Assembly (NCBI GenBank): GCA_037954325.1 | Contig: JBBMNZ010000001.1 | Coordinates: 17,485,258-17,549,257, forward strand | Source of the DNA: Fistularia commersonii | Lineage: Eukaryota > Chordata > Actinopteri > Syngnathiformes > Fistulariidae | Direction of reading: 5' to 3' | DNA length: 64,000 nucleotides | Shown here: positions 11,599-22,690 of the stretch, piece after piece | How the letters are laid out: each line of letters opens with the position of its first letter | Position numbering within the stretch: position 1 is the stretch's first letter | Position numbers and translations under genes: made by a program | The notes under the pieces: generated by a model | What the model saw: only the letters and a program-made list of their open reading frames with translations | What the model was told of the DNA's origin: nothing | Database searches by the model: none

Positions 11599-11917
11599 CT
11601 AGATGAGCGGTTCCGGCGGCAGGCTGTGCTGGATCTGCTGGGGCTGCAGTGGAGGTGGCAACTGCAGTGGAAGCAGCGCCTCCACCATGTTGTGGCAGTT
11701 TGGCGGCGGCGTGCCCTCGCTGCCTGAGCTCTCAGCCACCTCGCCGCCATGGAAGAAGTAGTCGCTCTGCACAATGAAGGACTCAATGACTGCCTGGTTG
11801 AGCTTGGTGGTGGACAGCGTGTCCTTGTTCTCGAAATCGGGCCTCATCAGCGTCGGCCAGAAACAAATGGACAGGTTGTCGGCCGTCATCAAGGTCGTCT
11901 TACTGTGCTGACTAACC
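11599..11917 (-). CDS. arhgap5: ARHGAP5 coding exon 6: end of RhoGAP domain, proline-rich tail and stop
   Basis: The first base completes Arg1402, then 105 residues and a TAG stop at 11599-11601. It encodes VSQHSKTTLMTADNLSICFW and continues PTLMRPDF, with Asn1416 at the conserved asparagine of RhoGAP domains. After FFHGGEVAE comes a low-conservation stretch and a proline/glutamine-rich tail with LPLQLPPPLQPQQIQ, the C-terminal type found in p190-B. The acceptor is TTTGTGCCCCACAG|. Upstream in the same frame the open frame continues into the intron (MIIFNQCLVFV...); that part is not coding because the acceptor is strong and the join to exon 5 restores HLNRVSQ, as in the family. Confidence 0.95.
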
Positions 11918-13467
11918 CTGTGGGGCACAAAGACAAGGCACTGGTTAAAAATGATCAAACTGGTGCGTGTTGGGTCCGTTCAGAGACCGGCCTGCCACCA
12001 CACTGCAGATGAAACCCTGACATGACCGACAAACTGAGACGTAAATTACTGCATTAATGCACCTGTTCATTTAATTTCCCCTGTCTATTTACTATCATGT
12101 CTGGAGGATGCGGTCTCCGTGGCAGCATGAATATTGTTTGTCATGGCAACTGAAGACCAGCCCTGACCAGAAGGGAATGTTCATTAACGCGCTGGGGCTT
12201 TCTGTCGGACAGCGGTGGCGTGGAGGAGTTTCCACTTTCACCATGTTGATTACAGAGGTAATCGATCAGCTCGGTTTTCAGCGGCTGTTCTGAGACACAT
12301 CATCGTTTGAACAGGAGAAAGGGACATCCATTGGGCTCCCATTTTGAGGATGAGGAGCGAGGCTTTAGCAGGCCAGGTGGGACACTCTTGGCCCGCAATC
12401 AATACTGAACTTTATATTCATTAAGACTCTGAGGACTCCAGCGAGAAAGGCCGAGAAATCCTTGACAGATTTAGGGGGAGATTAATGTTAAATGTCACCT
12501 GATAATATCAGTGACAAAGAAGCAGAATTTACCCTTCAAGATGAAGGAGGACTTACTAAACAATGACAACCTAGAAAATTATAGAAAAGCTTTCAACATC
12601 GACAAAAGAATTTTGATAAAAACACTAAAGGAACTAGCAAGAAGCTGATACAATATGTGATGCTACTAAGAAGCCAATGAAAAAATCCCTTAGAGCACAT
12701 AGCAAACATAAAGAAATTACCATAAACATGTTTAAACTGATACGAATTAAAAATACTGGGAAATCTGGAACAGAACATTTTAAAAAACAATTTGAATGTT
12801 AAGATGTTCATCAGCTGTTCATTCAGCTGGTGTTTCGAACACTTCCTGATGTAGAGGGGAAAGATGTTTAGAGTCTGTCTCAGATTCAGTCAACAAAATA
12901 CTTGTAACATTCAGGAATGAGTCTTATGAATAACTTGCACGAAGGGAAAGATATTTCAGGAGAAACAAAGCAGGTAATTCTAAGAATAAGTTTTCCGGCA
13001 GCAATAAAATGACAAAATGATTCCTCTCAAATAACGTTAAAAAAAAACACGAGTATATTGTAAACTAAAACTAAACAGAAAATAAACTGATTTAATTAAT
13101 CAAATATATTTCATTTGCAGGGGAATAGGAACAAGCTGGTTTCATGGATAATGAAAATAAAAGGGAAATTACCCTAAATTTGCCAAAAACCATTCAAAAG
13201 TTAACTTCTTAGCATTTAAAGTGATGATGTGTTTTTTTGTTATTTAATCTTTATTTAACAGGCAAATCACATGGAGGTTGAAAAGTTCCTTTTCAACTGT
13301 GTTCTGGCCACAAAAAGGAGAAATTACCAAATAAAAGCAAAAAATCAGATGTGTGCAAGAAATAAAAGCAGAAAACTGGGAAAGCAGCAGAACTTTAAAA
13401 ACTTATTAGCTCAGTCTGCTCATTTTCTTTGTGCGTGTGTATGTGTGTATGTGTGTCTGTGTCTCAC
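11918..13467 (-). other. arhgap5: ARHGAP5 intron 5, nothing further recognised
   Basis: 1,550 nt between exons 5 and 6. It begins in sense with a CA-rich stretch just after the donor (plus strand 13434-13460, GTGCGTGTGTATGTGTGTAT). The rest is AT-rich without recognisable repeats or coding frames. Confidence 0.7.
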
Positions 13468-13573
13468 CTGTTGAGATGTGTGATGATGTATTTAAAGACT
13501 TGGTAGTTGACAGTGGGAAACTTCTTCACTATCTCCCGAAGGACCTGAAGACGCTCGATGTAGTCCACGATTT
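13468..13573 (-). CDS. arhgap5: ARHGAP5 coding exon 5: RhoGAP helices
   Basis: A 106-nt exon completing Lys1367 and encoding residues 1368-1401 plus two bases of Arg1402. It reads IVDYIERLQVLREIVKKFP and continues to VFKYIITHLNR, aligning with the corresponding helices of p190-B. The acceptor is TTCATGCTTAG| and the donor CAACAG|GTGAGA. The stretch VDYIER is unusual here: p190-B normally has a different charged segment at this place, while exon 2 carries the same six residues. The donor is followed in the intron by a CA-rich stretch. Confidence 0.94.
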
Positions 13574-14544
13574 CTAAGCATGAACAGACACACACATAAA
13601 CACAAAGAAAAGTCAGTCAGAAGGTGTTTAAAAGTTTACACACAGTCTTTATCTTAGGAAACGGAAAATATATGCTGCCAAGATCACCCCCCCCACACAC
13701 ACAAACGCACACAGCTGAGTGGGCGGATACAGAAAAAGCACCACAGGGAGGAGGAAAATACTTGGGTTTAAGTTGCTGAATGGATCCTCTTACACATGAA
13801 TGTTTGACTTTTTCCAGAACTTTCAAGGACACCCTCAGAGGGCACGACCTTCTTGAGAAGCCGTTTCCTGTTTGTTCAAGAGGTTAGAGGAGATTAATGT
13901 GAGCTACAGTCTGTCGCGATGAGTCGAGGTTACTCAACTCATTTGTCTTCATGTTGGCTGGGACACCAGCCAACATGAAGGAGTTAATTTGTGTCTTGTG
14001 TGCACCGACCAGGTCCTGACCACGCCATCTCCTCCCCCCGTTTGGCTGAGGACTGTAATTGGTCCAGAGGTTACAAAATGACAGAGACTGTCCCTGCCCA
14101 TTGCCCTGTGATTCACAGGCACCGGCCAGGAACCCACTTGCACCCAAAATTAATTCCTTATTAACCTTACCTTTTCAGGTGACTTTTGATAAGATTTTGA
14201 GAATTTTCTGTTTATTTTCTGTAAATTTGTGATATAATTTCAAGGTGTTCTTTTTCATTTTGAAAAACAGAAATAAAAAGATACCGATAAAAATATGTAT
14301 ATTAATTTTTCTAATTTTCTGTTTCTTACTTAAGTGTTGCATGTGTTTTTTTTTGTTTTTTTTGTTTTTTTTTACAAATTTGACAAAATGTTACACAGAA
14401 GCATCAACTCCGTCACATGCAACACCGCCAAACACATGGCAAAGATTTCGCACTTTTGTCTGGCAACACCACACACTATATCCACCCTTCTTCAGTACAT
14501 TTTCAACTCCACAACTCCCTGCGCCAAAAGCTGGCACACCCCAT
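13574..14544 (-). other. arhgap5: ARHGAP5 intron 4, part next to exon 5
   Basis: Contains a short C/CA-rich stretch at 13687-13714 and a perfect inverted repeat at 13947-13980 (15-bp arms, 4-nt loop). An AT-rich part with long T runs follows at 14200-14380. No coding frame. Confidence 0.7.
13947..13980. repeat. Perfect 15-bp inverted repeat with 4-nt loop
   Basis: CTTCATGTTGGCTGG at 13947-13961, loop GACA, then its exact reverse complement at 13966-13980. It would form a strong RNA hairpin in either strand. It lies in intron 4 about 375 nt before the exon 5 acceptor. Confidence 0.95.
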
Positions 14545-15330
14545 GGACAAAACACCCAGACATTAGATAGAGAATGTGGTGTATGCTGTCACTTCCACTG
14601 AGGATTGTGATGTCATCTACATCGGAGTAACCAAACAACCTCTGCACAAACGGATGGTCCAAAACAGGAGAGCAACCATTTGAGGACAGGACTTCGCGGT
14701 CCACCAACACCTGAAGGACAAGGGCCATTCTTTTCAAGAAAGCAATGTCTGTATTCTGACCAGAGAAAACAGATGTTTTGAGGGAGGAGTCAAAGAAGAC
14801 ATCTTTGTTGAAACAGAAAAGCCTCTCTGAGTAGAGGAGGGCCTCAGACACAACCTTTCACAAACGTATGACACTGTACTGGGATCATTACTAAGAGGGA
14901 TTTTCACACATGGACCAGGCTCATCTGTACCGTCCAAACAACCAGGAAAGATTCACCTCCAGAACCAGCCCCTGGTAACTTCCACAAGAGCCTAAGATCA
15001 TGTGATCTAACAGGGTTCACTCGTTTGTTTAGCTTTACCTTTTCACATTCCAATCCAGGTAATCCCACAAAAGTTGCTCTTTTGTCCCAACGAATGACAC
15101 CCTTTAGTATAACAACCCCCTTACAGAGAGATTCTGGCGATCAACTCTACATTTAGATAACAAGCCATCATATCCTTGACCCACCCCAAACCCTGGTAGT
15201 TATATTTGGAAGCTCCCCACAGGTCATAAGAACTGAAAAGGTGTGATTTTTCAAGTGAAGAAATTCGAGTCCACTTGCCACGACAAGAAGAATTTACTAT
15301 GACCTGGACGACTGAGAGCCTTCCAGCTAA
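14545..15330 (+). mobile_element. Penelope-like retroelement remnant (GIY-YIG endonuclease end plus 3' tail)
   Basis: In a broken plus-strand frame about 14605-14930 it reads CDVIYIGVTKQPLHKRM, then HLKDKGHSFQESNVCILTRE and FEGGVKEDIFVETEKP, ending HNLSQTYDTVLGSL. This is the GIY-YIG-type endonuclease domain characteristic of Penelope-like elements, with YIG at its heart. In-frame stops (for example after RRAT and EKPL) show it is dead. The following 400 bp, including CGATCAACTCTACATTTAGA and CCCACCCCAAACCCTGG, resemble the 3' tail usual for fish copies. The reverse transcriptase part is absent, so it is 5'-truncated. It lies in intron 4, opposite to the gene. Confidence 0.75.
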
Positions 15331-16797
15331 ATTTAGATGCATTGTATTTCTTTTTTCCACATTCACCAGATATTCTTAAGTATTTTGACATTTCCAAACA
15401 ATCTGAATATATCTCCAGGCACGTAATACTAAAACTAATTTCTCAAAAAAAACAAAACAAAAAAAAGTAAATAATAATAATAATAATCATAATAGTTTAC
15501 ACCAAGTTTTTCAGATTTTCAGGAAATATCTCGTCAAGTTTAAGGAAACTATCAGATAATTTTGAGAAAATGAAATTAAAAAACTTTATCTATTTAAACC
15601 TAAATGAATACGGTCAACCCATTTTTTTTTCTTGATTCCAAGGTTTTCATCATATTTACAATGTTTTCATCCGTTTTTGATGGATTTTTTTTGCTTAATT
15701 TATGGAGGAGGAAACCATAAATCTGAGGTGAAAAGCTGCTGTTAAATAGAAATAAATAAATAAGAAGAAAAGAAGATGGAGAGATAATTGATAGTCCCTA
15801 AAGGTCCTCTGAGTCCTCGGCAGTTTTATGATGTACGTGCCAACAAAAACTCATAATTCAGTCAATATTGGAAGGGCAGGAGAGAAAACCCTTGACAGGC
15901 TCCTTCCAGGCAGTGAACTTCCTTCTTCTGGAAACTCCAAGATATTCCAGACATTCCAGGAACAGTGTGAAGCCTTTTAGATGTTTGCACGTGCACATTT
16001 ATAGATGCAAAGATTTATTCTCGGGGACTGTGATCCATCATCTTAATAAGGCGACAATAGCAGCCTCTAAGGCACTAATGGTGGCCAGAAGTCAAAGGTC
16101 CACAACTTGATTGTCGACTAGGAATGTCACAAAGAGCAAGGATCGATGTAAAGCTTCAATTATTTTTAAATCACTTTTTTGGGGAAGCAGCTGCCTCAGG
16201 TTGGAATGAAGCTTCTCCTTTCTTTCTTGAATATTCTTCTCTGGTTACCAGGTCTTCTAGAAACATTTCATCTTAATCTCAGAGTTTTGTGGAAAATAAA
16301 AAGTACATTCTTCGCTGCCTTTTTCAGCATTAGCAGACTAACAGCTTTGTTATTCTGACCTTTAGATTATTAAAAAGTGTGTGCGTATGTGTGTGTGCGA
16401 GAGAGAGGGAGAGAGATAATGCATTCCAAATATGAGCAAGTTTATGTATGTATGCATAGCTAAGAGTGTTGAGCAAGTCTCTGTAAGAGTTTATGTCATT
16501 GAGTGTGTGTGTGTGTGTGTGTATGTGAGCATGTGTCTAGCACGTAGTTGGGCCCTGAAGTCTCTTTTCATAATTCCAGTTGTGCGTGTGTATTTCTGGC
16601 CCATTAATCTGCTGCAGTCACCATAACAGAAACACAACAGACACACAAACCAGCAGAGCTGATGTGACTGTCGCCTGAGGAGGATAAAGCTCTTACACTA
16701 CGTGATGTGACAGGATGCTGAGTGAGTGAGTGAGTGAGTGAGTGAGTGAGTGAGTGAGTGAGTGAGTGAGTGAGTGAGTGAGTGAGTGAGTGAGTGA

Positions 16798-16881
<84 letters not shown>

Positions 16882-17276
16882 CGACTGAAACACAACAGAT
16901 TGTGGAAAAATAAAAAGGCCGGGATTATTCAGTGACTGCATTACTTTGTCCCTTTTTTTCTGATCTATGTGTGTGTCTGTGTGTCTGCAATTTCTGGAAA
17001 GTGTATTAAAATATCTTTTATGTTTTCAAGTTGTTTGCAAGTCTTTTAAATTACTTTCATTTTGAAAGTGTATGGAAATTAAATTTTCAGAACTTTTCTA
17101 CAAGATGCACCTTACATTTTGTATTTGTCGAAAATAAATACATGTATTTGTATAATTGGTTAATCTTCTGATAATTTTGTCATCAAATTTTAGGTGATGA
17201 CAAACTGGTGTTTTTTTTATACCAGAAATTATTTTGTATTTGTAGTAATTTCTTGTTACTGTTGAATATTTTTAAG
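15331..17276 (-). other. arhgap5: ARHGAP5 intron 4, AT-rich middle part with microsatellites
   Basis: No gene seen. Contains (AAT)n-like runs near 15470-15490, GT-rich runs at 16378-16412 and 16502-16522, and the large compound repeat at 16720-16880. Confidence 0.6.
16720..16880. repeat. Compound microsatellite (GAGT)n then (GT)n
   Basis: About 21 tetranucleotide GAGT units (16720-16804) pass without a break into about 38 GT units to 16880. One strand reads as an uninterrupted TH- or SLTH-type peptide only because of the repeat. Confidence 0.95.
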
Positions 17277-19870
17277 GAGAGGAGGAAGGCATGTTCAGGA
17301 GCAGAGAGAGAGGAGGAAAGGCAAGAATCTGGTACTGACAGTAGGGACTTTGAAGATTGGGAATACAACAGGAAAAGGTAGAAAGTTGGTCAACATGATG
17401 CAGAGAAGGAAGGTGGATATACAGTGTGTCAAGGAGACCAGGTGGAAAGGTAGTAAGGCTAGAAGCTTAGGACCAGGCTTTAAGTTGTAATATCATGGTA
17501 CTGACAGGAAGAGAAATGGAGTAGGAGTTATCTTGAAGGAGGAGTTTGTTAGGAATGTTCTGGAGGTGAAAAGAATGTCAGATAGACTTATGAACTGGAA
17601 ACTGGAAATTGAAGGTTTGATGCTCAATGTTGTTCGTGGCTATGCCCCGCAGGTGGGATGTGAGTTTGAAGAGAAGAAATGCTGGAATGAGCTACATGAA
17701 GTGATGCAGAATATCACCAGAGATGAGAGAATGGTAAGTGGTACAGACTTCAATGTGCATGTTGGTGCAGGCAATATAGAGGGTGAAGAAGTGATGGACA
17801 GATTTGGAATACAGGATAGGAGCGCAGAGGGACAGATGGTGGTACACTTTGCAAAAAGGATGGAATTTACTGTAATGAACCCTTTTTTCCAGAAAAAAGA
17901 CAGGAACATAAGGTAACGTATAAGAGGAAAGGTAGGAGCATGCAGATAGACTACATCTTGTATAGACGAGGTAACCTGAAAGAGATCAGTGACTGCAAAG
18001 TAGTTGCAGATGAGAGTGGAGCCAGACAGCATAGTATGGTGGTTAGTAGGATGACTTTGGTGACAATGAAGATCAAGGGGACAAAGGCAGCAGAGAAAGT
18101 TGTGGAAGCTGAAAAGGGAGGAGTTGAGAGAGGCTTTGGGTGGTAAGAGAGAGCTTCCAGATGATTGGGTAACTACAGCTAATGTTATCAGGCAAACAGG
18201 TACGAGAACACTTACTGTATCATCTGGAAGGAAAGTAGATAAAGAGACTTGGTGGCGGAATGAGGAAGTGCAGGAGTATAATAGAGAAAGCGGTCAGCAA
18301 AGAAGTGGGGCACTGAGAGGACTGAAGAGAACAGACAGGAGACAGGAGGAGATACAGCATAGTATAAAGATAGAGGTAGCAAAGGCCGAACAAAGGGGGT
18401 ACGATGACTCATATGCTTGGTTGGACAGTAAAGGAGGGAGAGAATGATCTATACAGGTTGGCGAAACAGAGGATAGAGAATGAAATGTATTGACAGATGC
18501 TAAAAGAGTAATGAAAAGATGGAAACGGTACTTTGAAGAGCTGATGAATGTGGAAAATTAAAGAGAGGCAAGGGTAGAAGACGTGACTATTGTAGATCAC
18601 AAAGTAGCAGAGATGAGTAAAAGTGAAGTGAGGATGGCATTGAAGAAAATAAAGAGTGGAAAGGCAACTGGTCCTGATGATATACCTGTGGAGGTGTGGA
18701 ATTGTCTAGGAGAGACAGCGGTAGAGTTTCTGACTAGATTATTCAACAGGATCTTAGAGAGTGAGAAGAAGTCTGAAGAATAGAAACAAAGTATGACGGT
18801 GCCCATTTTTAAGAATGAGGGGGATGTGCAGAATTGCATTAACTATAGAGGGTTAAAGTTGATGAGCCATACAATGAAGTTATGGGAAAGAAAAGTGGAA
18901 ACTACACTGAGAGCAGAAGTCAGCATTTGTGAGCAGCAGTATGGCTTCATGCCTAGAAAGAGTACTACTGATGCAGTATTTGCTTTGAATATGCTAAGAA
19001 TGTACAGAGAAGGTCATTAGAAGAGAAGGCTGCATTATCTTTTTGTAGACCTCGAAAAAGCATGTGACAGGGTGCCAAGAGAGGAGCTCTGGTATTGTAT
19101 AAGGAAATCTGGAGTGGCAGAGAAGTATGTTAGACTGGTGCAGGATATGTATGGTGGGAGTCCATCAGGGATCAGCTCTAAGCCCCTTCTTGTTTGCAGT
19201 GGTGACGGACAGCTGACAGATGAGGTTAGACAGGAATCTCAATGGACCATGATGTTTGCAGATGACATTGTGATCTGTAGTAGTGGGTCCTCAACCTTTA
19301 TATGTCATCAACCCAGCATGCATTGAGCTAGTAAAACAATGGCAGGGCCCTTATATTAAAATATGTGTTTATGAATTGTTTTTTTTGTTTTTTTAACAAC
19401 TCATTCTGGTCGCATTCATATGAAACCGCAAGTAAAACATATTTTGGCCTATTAGTCCTCCAAGGTAGGGCCTTTTGGTGGAGATGTTCAAAACTAGAAG
19501 TTAGGGACCTGTCTGTAAGGAATGAAGATGCTAAGGTTCTAATTGGGAGCGATTAGGATGGACAGGATCAGGGATAAGTCTATCAGAGGAATAGCACATG
19601 TTAGATATTGTGGAGAAGGTCAGAGAAGCCAGATTGAGATAGTTCGGTCATGTACAGAGGGAGAGTGAATATATTGGTAGACAGATGCTGGAATTAGAGA
19701 TGCCAGGCAAGAGGTCCAGAGGAAGACCAAAGAGAAGATTTATGGATGTAGGGGATGTAGAGGATATGAAGGCAGTTTATGTGAGAGAGGAGGATGGAGA
19801 GACTAGGGTTAGATGGAGAAGGTTGATTCGCTGTGGCAAACCCTGAAGGAAAGCCGAAAGGAGAGGAAAT
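17277..19870 (+). mobile_element. Nearly full-length, broken RTE-like LINE
   Basis: The most complete RTE copy in the window. Order seen: 5' part GGTGGATATACAGTGTGTCA; endonuclease segment 17521-17915 with VILKEEFVRNVLEVKRMSDR, VVRGYAPQVGCEFEEK and the DFNVHVGAGN block; linker about 17940-18470; reverse transcriptase 18583-19290 with SGKATGPDDIPVEVWNCLGE, EQQYGFMPRKSTTDAVFALN and MMFADDIVIC; then, after an interruption at about 19285-19515, the C-terminal part with the SEYIGR-like segment and the family end CTGTGGCAAACCCTGAAGG near 19850. Many stops and frameshifts make it non-functional. It lies in intron 4, antisense to the gene. Confidence 0.85.
19285..19515. other. Foreign segment interrupting the RTE LINE, hAT-like end
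   Basis: Directly after the FADDIVIC codons the LINE stops and TAGTGGGTCCTCAACCTTTA begins, resembling the terminal repeat of Charlie-type hAT elements (CAGTGGTTCTCAACC). The LINE resumes near 19518 with several hundred bases of its expected sequence missing, so this is an insertion plus deletion rather than a clean insertion. A T-rich run lies at 19379-19395. Identity is tentative. Confidence 0.4.
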
Positions 19871-20306
19871 TCTTAAAATAGATAGTAGTTGAAATATTTC
19901 TTGATTCCTATCCTGTGTCTTATTTTTCTTTAAAGATGAAATGCTGTAACGTTTGTTATTACAATGCAATAGTTGTGTTCGAATGAGCTACAGAGAAACC
20001 ACACATTGTGCATGCTCCATCCTCACAGCAAGAAAAGTACGAATGAACTTTTTCCTAATTCTCCAGCTCCTCAGACAGAAGACATGTAGTTTTTGAGAGG
20101 CAGAGGAAAATATTGCTGTGACGGCTCTGGCCTGCAGCATCGCTGGGATTTATGAAATGTGATTAGTGACGTATTCATTTATAACACAGGGAACTACTGG
20201 AGAGGGTGAATCTACTCTTTTTGGTCCAATTGTGGTTTAAAATATAAGATATAAAATAAATCTGTACAACAAGAAAACAGACCAATTGATTGACCTGGTT
20301 ATTAAT

Positions 20307-20311
<5 letters not shown>

Positions 20312-20360
<49 letters not shown>
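20312..20360. repeat. (GT)n microsatellite touching the exon 4 splice donor
   Basis: About 24 GT units on the plus strand, i.e. (CA)n on the transcript, starting immediately after the six-base donor GTAAGA of exon 4. On the other side of the exon the acceptor contains about five GU units (plus strand ACs at 20502-20512). CA repeats near donors are known binding sites for the splicing factor hnRNP L. Confidence 0.95.
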
Positions 20361-20361
<1 letters not shown>

Positions 20362-20365
20362 TTAC

Positions 20366-20497
20366 TTGCAGCCTCCACCAGCTCCGGGTGTAGACTGTAG
20401 GGGATCAAGGGGTCGGGCAAATCAGCAAAGAAAGCCTTCAGCGCGCCGGCTGCTGCGTTCACTGCCACGTCCATTACCACGAAGTCTATACTGTGAT
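20366..20497 (-). CDS. arhgap5: ARHGAP5 coding exon 4: RhoGAP core
   Basis: A 132-nt exon completing Asp1323 and encoding residues 1324-1366 plus the first base of Lys1367. It contains the conserved GAP block AGALKAFFADLPDPLIPYSL, with Lys1343 at the usual conserved lysine. Length 132 is divisible by 3, so skipping would be frame-neutral but would remove the core of the domain. The acceptor sits in a UG-repeat tract (...TTGTGTGTGTGTTCAG|). The donor, GCAA|GTAAGA, runs straight into about 24 CA repeats in the sense strand (GT on the plus strand, 20312-20360). The segment SIDFVVMDVAVNAA is somewhat diverged from the mammalian form. Confidence 0.95.
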
Positions 20498-20839
20498 CTG
20501 AACACACACACAATGTTAATACTTAAAACCAGATAACTTTTGTAACAGACCACTAGTATTTTTTCTATGAGGTATAAATCAGGCGGCATCCTCAATTTTT
20601 CGACAGCATCGACTGAAATCATCAATTTTTCTGGAAAATCTGGCTACAGAAAACCCTTTTAATTTTAGGATTTTCTCAAATCCTTCTCGTTCTTTGTAAG
20701 TTTATTGGATCATTTTTAAGGTCCTGTAAATTTTTAGCAAGTATTGCTCATACTTCTGTGAAATTCCAGAAATATTCTCAGGTAAAAATCGTGGAAGTTT
20801 TTATTTAAGTTCTTTACCCTTTTTCAAACACACGGCTCA

Positions 20840-22690
20840 CAAGTGTAACGTGAGTGTCTGCTGGGAACGTCTGGCAGAGCCCCCTGTCAGCAGAGCTGCA
20901 ACCATGTCCCAAGGGCCCCTGGGGACATTGATTCTGAATAGGCCATGTTCCATGCTTACATTGTCAAGGCTACCAACAAGAGCTTCGGCCGTAAGGTGGT
21001 CGGCGCCTATTGGGGCAGCAACCCTCGAATCAGCTGGTGGACCTCAGCGGTAAGTGAGGCTATCAAACTGAAATAGGGGTCCTATCGGGGATTTTTGGCC
21101 TGTGGGGTTCCAGAGGCAGCTGACAGATAGAGAGAATACTTCTGAGACCTCCTAAATCCCATTGAATCACCTATTTAAATAGGCATGTGTCCCGAAATAG
21201 GACACACCAATTTCCAGAGCTAAAGTTGCTGAAGCAGTCAAAATCTCTTCAGTAGCAGGGCCCCAGGGGCAGATGAGGTTCGCCCTGGGTTCCACAAGGC
21301 TCTGGATGTTGTAGGGCTCTCCTGGGTGACATGCTTCTGGAGCATTGTATGGCCATTGGGGATAGTGACCCTGGACTGGCAGAAGGGGTGGTGATCCCCG
21401 TTTTTTAAAAAAGGGGGTTCGGAGGATGTGCTCCAATTACAGGGGGATGACACTCCCCAGCCTCCCTGATAAGGTCTATTCAGAAGTGCTCAAGAGGTCG
21501 TTGACCCTCGGATCCAGGAGGAGCAATGCGGTTTTCGTCCTGGTCGTGGAACAGTGGACCTGCTCTATATCCTCAGCGGGGTCCTCGAGGGAGCATGGGA
21601 GTTTGCTCAACCAGTCCACATGTGTTTTGTGGATCAGGAGAAGGCATTTGACTGAGTCCAAGGGGCAATCCTATGGGGGGTGCGCCAGGAATATGGGGTA
21701 CCGAACCCTGATATATGGGCTGTCCAGTTCCTGTATGACTGGTGTCAGAGCTTGGTCCACATTGCCGGTTCAAAGTCAAACTCGTTTCCAGTGAGAGTTG
21801 GACTCTACCAGGGCAGCCTTTTGTCACTGATTCTATTCATAACTTTTTATGGACATAATTTCTAGGCACAGGCAGGGCGTCAATGGGATTTGGTTTGGTG
21901 GCCACAGGATCAAGTCTCTGCTTTTGCAGATGATGTGGTTCTGTTGGCTTTATCAGTCCATTATCTCCAGCTCTCACTGGAGTGATTCACAGCCAAATGC
22001 GAAGTGGTCGGGATGAGGATCAGCACCTCCAAATTCAAGACCATGGTGTTCAAACAGGTGGAGTGCCCACTCCAGGTCAGTGAAGAGTTCCTGCCCCAAG
22101 TGGAGGAGTTCAAGTATCTTGGGGTCTTGTTCACAAGTCAGTGAGGGAAGGATAGAGCATGAAATCAACAGGCGCATCAGAGCAGCATCTCCAGTGATGC
22201 AGACTCTGTACCTGAGTTGAGCCAAAAGGCGAAGCTCTCAATTTACCGGTCGATCTATGTTCTTAGTCTCCCCTATGGTCACGAGCTGTGGGTAGTGACC
22301 GAAAGAACGAGATCACGAATACAAGCAGTCAAAATGAGCTTTCTCCGCAGGGTGGCTGGACTCTCCCATTGAGATGGGGTGAGACGTTCGGTCATCCGGG
22401 AGGAGCTCGGAGTAGAGCTGCTGCTCCTCCACGTAGAGGAGTCAGATGAGGTGGTTCGGGCATCTGGTCAGGATGCCTTCTGGACGCCTCCCGGGGGGAG
22501 GTATCCTGGGCATGTCCATTTGGGAGGAGGCCACAGGGAAGACCCAGGATATGCTGGATATGCTATGTCTCTAGGCTGGCCTAGGAAAGCCTTGGGATCC
22601 CCGCTGGAGCATGTGGCTGGGGAGGGGCAAGTCTGGGCCTCCTTGCTCCGTCTACTGCCCCTGTAGCAGGATTTCGGATGAGCAGTTATG
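20840..22690 (+). mobile_element. Second-family LINE, broken copy with reverse transcriptase
   Basis: A different non-LTR family from the RTE copies. Remnants in changing frames: SNYRGMTLPSLPDKVYSEVL (about 21428), a GTVDLLYILSGVLEGAWEFA-like stretch (21545-21605), FPVRVGLYQGSLLSLILF (21783-21836), LFADDVVLLAL at about 21919, then ISTSKFKTMVFK, VEEFKYLGVLFTSQ, LPYGHELWVVTERTRSRIQA, and at the end VWASLLRLLPL near 22650. Many stops and frameshifts. The 5' start near 20840 is a truncation; the first 200 bp correspond to the region before the RT. The clade was not determined with confidence. Lies in intron 3, antisense to the gene. Confidence 0.8.

Noticed and set aside
11517..11786. 89-codon minus-strand frame overlapping ARHGAP5 exon 6
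   Set aside because: Out of frame with the spliced ARHGAP5 reading, which is strongly supported by family matches.
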